This document shows positions 60,723-64,000 of a stretch of DNA of 64,000 nt, one piece after another. The stretch lies in NCBI RefSeq assembly GCF_000001735.4, contig NC_003074.8, positions 21,335,261 through 21,399,260 of the forward strand, in the 5' to 3' direction. Origin of the DNA: Arabidopsis thaliana (lineage: Eukaryota > Streptophyta > Magnoliopsida > Brassicales > Brassicaceae). How positions within the stretch are numbered: position 1 is the stretch's first letter; every line of letters begins with the position of its first letter. The notes beneath the pieces are model-generated. The model was not told the origin of the DNA. It saw nothing but the letters and a program-made list of their open reading frames with translations, and did not search any database. Position numbers and translations under genes: made by a program.

Positions 60723-61859
60723 ATGGATTGGTTGAGAACAAAAAGAATCAGAGCCAAGAAAAGGAAGAGGAATGTCAAAGAGAATGGCGAGGTTGTTCTA
60801 AAAGAGCTCATTGAATGTTGTGATGGAAAATGCAATCCTATCAAGAACTTCTCTTACGACCAGATCATCAAAGCAACAAATAACTTCTGCCAAAGTAACC
60901 GTGCTTCTCGGATTGATGTTTATTACCGTTGCTATAAAGGCATGCTTGATGACCGGCCAGTGCTCATCAAGAAAGGGAAATACACACTTGATATGAAAGA
61001 GATTTGTCGCGACATAGCTATCTCATCGATGGTTAGTGGTCATAAGAACTTCCTCAAACTATTGGGATGTTGTCTTGAGTTCACTCCTCCTGTCTTAGTT
61101 TTTGAGTATGCAGAGGTTATAACTCTTGGTCCATTGCTTACATCTCATCCGGGATATCTGAGGAGGATAAAGATAGCAAGAGAGGTCGCAAATGCTTTGA
61201 CTTACCTTCACACAGCATTCTCAAGAGTTTTCATCCATTCGAATCTAGATCCTTTCACCATTTTCTTAGATGGAAATGGGGTCGCAAAGCTCGGGAATTT
61301 CTGCAACTGTATCACAATTCCAGAAGGAGAGACATTTGTTCATGATGATACATTACAGAAATACCATGAGTTGAGGCATAATACATTAAAGGGGACACAT
61401 GGGCTTGGTGTATGTAACTTACCGGTCATTGATCCCGACTACAAATCAACCGGTAAAGTCACGACAAAGACTGATATGCACAGCTTTGGAGGATTCATGC
61501 TAGCTCTTGTGCAGATAAGGGAAGTTGATGATGAGCTATCTCTATCTTCGGATATGCTGAGAGCATTAGCTGACTTGTTCATCAAACCTTATGATGATGT
61601 TCGCTATGTTCACTTCCCGCTTCACCATCATGTTTCTAAGATACTGAGGAAGTTTGGGTATGCAGAGGTTGTAGATTCAGATATGAGCGAGGTAGCTGCT
61701 TGGCCAATTAAAGCCTTTCTTAGATTAGCGTTGAGATGCATTGGATGCAAGTTGGGAGACCCGTTGAGTAGCATGATTCAAGTGACGAAAGAGCTCAGGC
61801 TGATTGAGAAATCTGCATATTATCCATCAAACAACAGATCACAGATGAGCTCCATATGA
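60723..61859 (+). CDS. ZRK-type pseudokinase with inserted activation segment
   Basis: Intronless, 378 residues from ATG 60723 (MDWLRTKRIRAKKRKR). Family core: [61 protein letters not shown]. The ATP-site Lys remains (LIKKG). It is the most eroded copy: HRD reads HSN, the loop is HSNLDPFTIFLD and DFG reads NFC. The activation segment is about 15-20 residues longer than in its relatives (DDTLQKYHELRHNTLKGTHG), and the C terminus has an extra tail after RLIEKSA (YYPSNNRSQMSSI). Fragments matching this tail and its 3' UTR occur at 11809-11952 and 63838-64000, each tied to a U2 gene or the block that contains one. By gene order AT3G57760. Confidence 0.9.
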   Translation: MDWLRTKRIRAKKRKRNVKENGEVVLKELIECCDGKCNPIKNFSYDQIIKATNNFCQSNRASRIDVYYRCYKGMLDDRPVLIKKGKYTLDMKEICRDIAISSMVSGHKNFLKLLGCCLEFTPPVLVFEYAEVITLGPLLTSHPGYLRRIKIAREVANALTYLHTAFSRVFIHSNLDPFTIFLDGNGVAKLGNFCNCITIPEGETFVHDDTLQKYHELRHNTLKGTHGLGVCNLPVIDPDYKSTGKVTTKTDMHSFGGFMLALVQIREVDDELSLSSDMLRALADLFIKPYDDVRYVHFPLHHHVSKILRKFGYAEVVDSDMSEVAAWPIKAFLRLALRCIGCKLGDPLSSMIQVTKELRLIEKSAYYPSNNRSQMSSI

Positions 61860-62145
61860 CAGGATTCTTTTTGTAGTCAAACATTAAACCAGGAATGTTA
61901 TTATAGTAGCTTCAGTCTGAAACATTAACATTCAGATTTTTCCCAATAGAAAAAGCAAAATGTTCACAGATTTGCTTCTGTTACATAATTTAACTTCTAA
62001 TACCTGCGTAACATATATAAATATCTCTGATTTTCTACAGGAAGATAGATAATTACAGAAAACGTTATTTAACAGAGTTTTTCTCCATTCACTTTTATCC
62101 TCTGAGCTTTTGGACTTGAAAGATAAAGAGTAAGGTTTAAAAAGT
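61860..62145. other. Kinase 3' UTR / U2 downstream spacer
   Basis: Shared 3' flank of the kinase ending at 61859 (+) and the U2 gene (-). It aligns with the spacer 11693-11808 in reverse orientation through blocks such as TTCAA(A)GTCCAAAA and AAATCTGTGAA, with indels. Confidence 0.65.
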
Positions 62146-62152
62146 TTTGACT
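62146..62152 (-). terminator. snRNA 3' box (AGTCAAA)
   Basis: On the minus strand AGTCAAA fits AGTNNAA and lies 10 bases past the U2 3' end, as in copy 1. Confidence 0.7.
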
Positions 62153-62162
62153 TATTTGCTTG

Positions 62163-62358
62163 GCGGGTTGAGCCAGGCCCGTGCAGTAGTGCAACGCATG
62201 GGCGACTCGTGAAAGCCCAGATAGCAAGCTATCTTAGTGGGCTTTCTCCCTTAAAAAATAGAGTTAATATCGTGTGGGCCGATGGCCCACATATCAGATA
62301 TTAAACTGATAAGAACAGATACTACACTTGATCTTAGCCAAAAGGCCGAGAAAGGTAT
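62163..62358 (-). ncRNA. U2: U2 spliceosomal snRNA gene, copy 2
   Basis: A 196-base U2 snRNA on the minus strand (5' end at 62358), differing from copy 1 at only about five positions without indels. The branch-point recognition segment GTGTAGTATC is intact, the IIb stem is fully Watson-Crick (GTGGGCC/GGCCCAC), and the Sm-site region has an uninterrupted run (CTATTTTTTAAG, 62250-62261). TATA, USE and 3' box are all present. Its promoter and 5' two-thirds overlap, in antisense, the reading frame of the downstream kinase. Expression of the snRNA and of the kinase would run in opposite directions through the same DNA. Confidence 0.95.
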
Positions 62359-63391
62359 GATTTGGACGATGGGCGGAGCTTCTTATTTATACTACAATGC
62401 TTATGACCACGGCTCTCTAACTTGTCGATGTGGGACTTTACTCATTGCATCGTCAGGAGGTAAATACAATCCCATCCGTACGTTTTCTTCTCACCAAATC
62501 CTTGAAGCTACAAACAACTTCGACTGGAGCTATGCAATCGGTGTAGACAGATTCGTGTGGTACAAAGGTACGATTGAAAACAGAGCCGTGCTGATCAAGT
62601 ACTATAAAGGTGAACCCTTTAACTTTGACCCTGACAACTTTTACCGTGATATTGCGGTTTCATCGATGATGAGCAGCCATAAGAATGTTCTCAAGCTCTT
62701 GGGGTGTTGTCTAGAGTTTCCTCGTCCGGTTCTCGTGTGTGAATACCCAGAAAAGGGAGCTCTTGCCTATATAGGAGGTGCGGGGGAGGTAATCAAGCCA
62801 TTGGCTTGGAGTGTAAGATTGAAGATCGCTAAGGAGATTGCAGATGCTGTAACGTATCTGCATACTGAATTCCCTAGGACTATAATCCATAGGGATTTAA
62901 AGCTTACAAATATTTTCTTGGACGAGAATTGGACCGCTAAGCTCTCTTCTTTCAGCCTCAGCATACCAATTCCAGAGGGAGAGTTGGGGGTAGAAGATAT
63001 CGTTTGCGGGACACAAGGCTTTGGAGAGCCCCACTATATGGTAACAGGTTTTGTCACTGAGAATGTTGACATCTATAGTTTTGGATTCATCATGCTAAGT
63101 CTTTTGACAGGAAAACATGGATTCTATCAAGAACCGGCTAATGGTGACAGTTATAACATGATTCTGTTGCCTGATTATGTTGAGAAGTGTTTGGGGCGAG
63201 GACCGTTAGCTAAACTGATAGACCCATCGATGTTAAACAGTACCGATGACGACATTCCTGATCATTCAAAACTGCAAATGGAAGCATTTGTTAATCTTGC
63301 ATTGAGATGTGTTGGATTCAGATCAGGAGAAACCAAGCTTCATATGATAGATGTTGCAAAAGAACTCAAGCGGATACAAAAACAGACCTGA
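62282..63391 (+). CDS. ZRK-type kinase with 5' end replaced by antisense U2 snRNA sequence
   Basis: The frame is open for 369 codons from ATG 62282, but only the part from about 62441 is kinase-derived (LIASSGGKYNPIRTFS, SHQILEATNNFDWSY). Codons before that come from antisense U2 snRNA, its TATA and its USE. Compared with its closest relative at 49657-50679, about 29 N-terminal residues (basic start and LLLEE) are lost. Possible starts are ATG 62282, 62357 or 62369; none is inherited from the family. The rest is intact: Lys in VLIKYY, a full HRDLKLTNIFLD loop, SSF for DFG, activation segment CGTQGFGEPHYMVT, and C terminus [15 protein letters not shown]. It lacks any family promoter, so expression would depend on new upstream signals. 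It may be a live chimera or a non-expressed gene; sequence alone does not decide. By gene order AT3G57770. Confidence 0.82.
   Translation: MAHISDIKLIRTDTTLDLSQKAEKGMIWTMGGASYLYYNAYDHGSLTCRCGTLLIASSGGKYNPIRTFSSHQILEATNNFDWSYAIGVDRFVWYKGTIENRAVLIKYYKGEPFNFDPDNFYRDIAVSSMMSSHKNVLKLLGCCLEFPRPVLVCEYPEKGALAYIGGAGEVIKPLAWSVRLKIAKEIADAVTYLHTEFPRTIIHRDLKLTNIFLDENWTAKLSSFSLSIPIPEGELGVEDIVCGTQGFGEPHYMVTGFVTENVDIYSFGFIMLSLLTGKHGFYQEPANGDSYNMILLPDYVEKCLGRGPLAKLIDPSMLNSTDDDIPDHSKLQMEAFVNLALRCVGFRSGETKLHMIDVAKELKRIQKQT
62384..62391 (-). promoter_or_regulatory. TATA box of U2 copy 2
   Basis: TATAAATA on the minus strand, 25-33 bases upstream of the U2 5' end at 62358; same geometry as copy 1. Confidence 0.9.
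62426..62436 (-). promoter_or_regulatory. USE of U2 copy 2
   Basis: GTCCCACATCG on the minus strand, exact to the plant snRNA USE, 34 bases from the TATA box. Homology to the U2 locus stops only 2-4 bases beyond it, where kinase coding sequence begins. Confidence 0.93.
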
Positions 63392-63623
63392 CCGCAAACC
63401 TGGTGAGACTGATCAGATCTATCATCTATCTATTATTATGTATTCTTAGTAGTAAAAACTTGTTATGATCTTCTCGTTTTTTAGCTTCTTTACTATTTAT
63501 GTTGTATGTAAGATTCTGAGTTTCATCATTCATAATGCAAGGATTGTTTACTTAAGCTACACATAATCTAAGCAAATGTAATAAAACTTTCATAGAGACT
63601 ATATCAGAACAGAGAATCTCTAA
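63392..63623. other. 3' flank of the last kinase
   Basis: Similar to the 3' flank of the related kinase at 50680-50850 (blocks TTTATGTTGTATGTAAGA, TCTGAGTTTC and AATGCAAG.ATTGTTTACTTA), confirming that the two genes are duplicates including their downstream sequence. Confidence 0.7.
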
Positions 63624-63740
63624 CTGATGTCTGAATCCACTTGAGTTCTTTAAGCTACTTCGATCATCTTTGGCATATCTTCATCTTTCTTCTCACAGCA
63701 TCTAAGTGATAGAAAAAGCACACGCTTCCAGCTGCAATAT
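63624..63740 (-). pseudogene. Fragment of a ZRK kinase C terminus (right-edge copy)
   Basis: The minus strand carries a decayed LEACV..LS.RCCEKKDEDMPKMIEVA-KELKWIQTS-type ending, with a frame break at the KEL motif and one within the Cys region. It is the inverted counterpart of 12040-12142. Confidence 0.82.
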
Positions 63741-63837
63741 TTAACTAACAAAACCCAATGGACATAAACATTGAAATAACGTAAACAGGAGTCAGGAGGA
63801 CGTTTCTGATAACATGATTTATAAACATAGCATCATG

Positions 63838-64000
63838 CTGATTGAGAAATCTGCAAATTATCCATCAAACCGTAGCTCGCAGATGAGATTCACATGACGC
63901 AATTTAATTGAAGATTTTTTCGTAACCATAATTCAAAGCCATCCAATGCCATTGTGGCTTCAGGCTAAAACATTACCAATCATATTTTTGCCCAGAGACA
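63838..64000 (+). pseudogene. Fragment of a 60723-type kinase 3' end (runs off the right edge)
   Basis: Starts LIEKSANYPSNRSSQMRFT then stop, matching the last codons of the kinase ending at 61859, followed by the same 3' UTR (GGCTTCAGGCTAAAACATTACCAAT). It is inverted relative to 11809-11952. In both other places this sequence is followed by a U2 gene on the opposite strand. Confidence 0.85.

Overview
The window is a plant nuclear segment, recognisable as Arabidopsis thaliana (a stretch of the lower arm of chromosome 3, about AT3G57610 to AT3G57770 from memory of gene order). It is AT-rich, its genes have many short GT-AG introns, and its proteins are plant-specific or eukaryotic: a plastid adenylosuccinate synthetase, the GT47 enzyme ExAD, LPAT2, the Pol I subunit NRPA1, the WIP zinc finger NTT/WIP2, AGP23 and the ZRK pseudokinase cluster with RKS1 and ZED1.

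Layout. 0-8.6 kb: 5' half of adenylosuccinate synthetase (-), an intronless secreted glyoxal oxidase-like gene (+) and ExAD (-, 13 coding exons). 9.6-12.4 kb: an isolated ZRK-type pseudokinase (-), a U2 snRNA gene (+) with a complete plant snRNA promoter, and a patch of kinase gene debris. 14.5-17.6 kb: LPAT2 (11 exons). 18.5-27.6 kb: NRPA1, the largest Pol I subunit (21 exons). 27.6-45.8 kb: two gene deserts of about 8 kb each on either side of NTT/WIP2. 45.8-49.2 kb: a thylakoid-lumen-type C-terminal processing peptidase and AGP23. 49.6-64 kb: eight intronless ZRK/RLCK-XII-type kinase genes, one clear pseudogene, several gene fragments and a second U2 snRNA gene (-).

The main theme is immune-receptor accessory evolution. 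RKS1 and ZED1 are adaptor pseudokinases used by the NLR receptor ZAR1 (encoded elsewhere) to sense bacterial effectors. Numbering ZED1 from the second in-frame Met places threonines at 125 and 177, the reported HopZ1a acetylation sites. No ZRK copy here has both an intact HRD and an intact DFG motif.

The most unusual structure is the linkage of U2 snRNA genes to kinase genes. In the last kinase the first ~30 codons are missing, and the reading frame instead runs through the antisense strand of a U2 snRNA gene and its promoter; the junction lies right beside the snRNA upstream sequence element. U2 plus the 3' end of a neighbouring kinase recurs in inverted orientation 50 kb away, and a third copy of the block runs off the right edge, which predicts another U2 gene just outside the window. 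A second rearrangement is seen at the glyoxal oxidase gene, which lies between two copies of the ExAD 3' flank.

Exon boundaries were assigned by eye from reading-frame continuity and splice consensus; no alignment or expression data were used.
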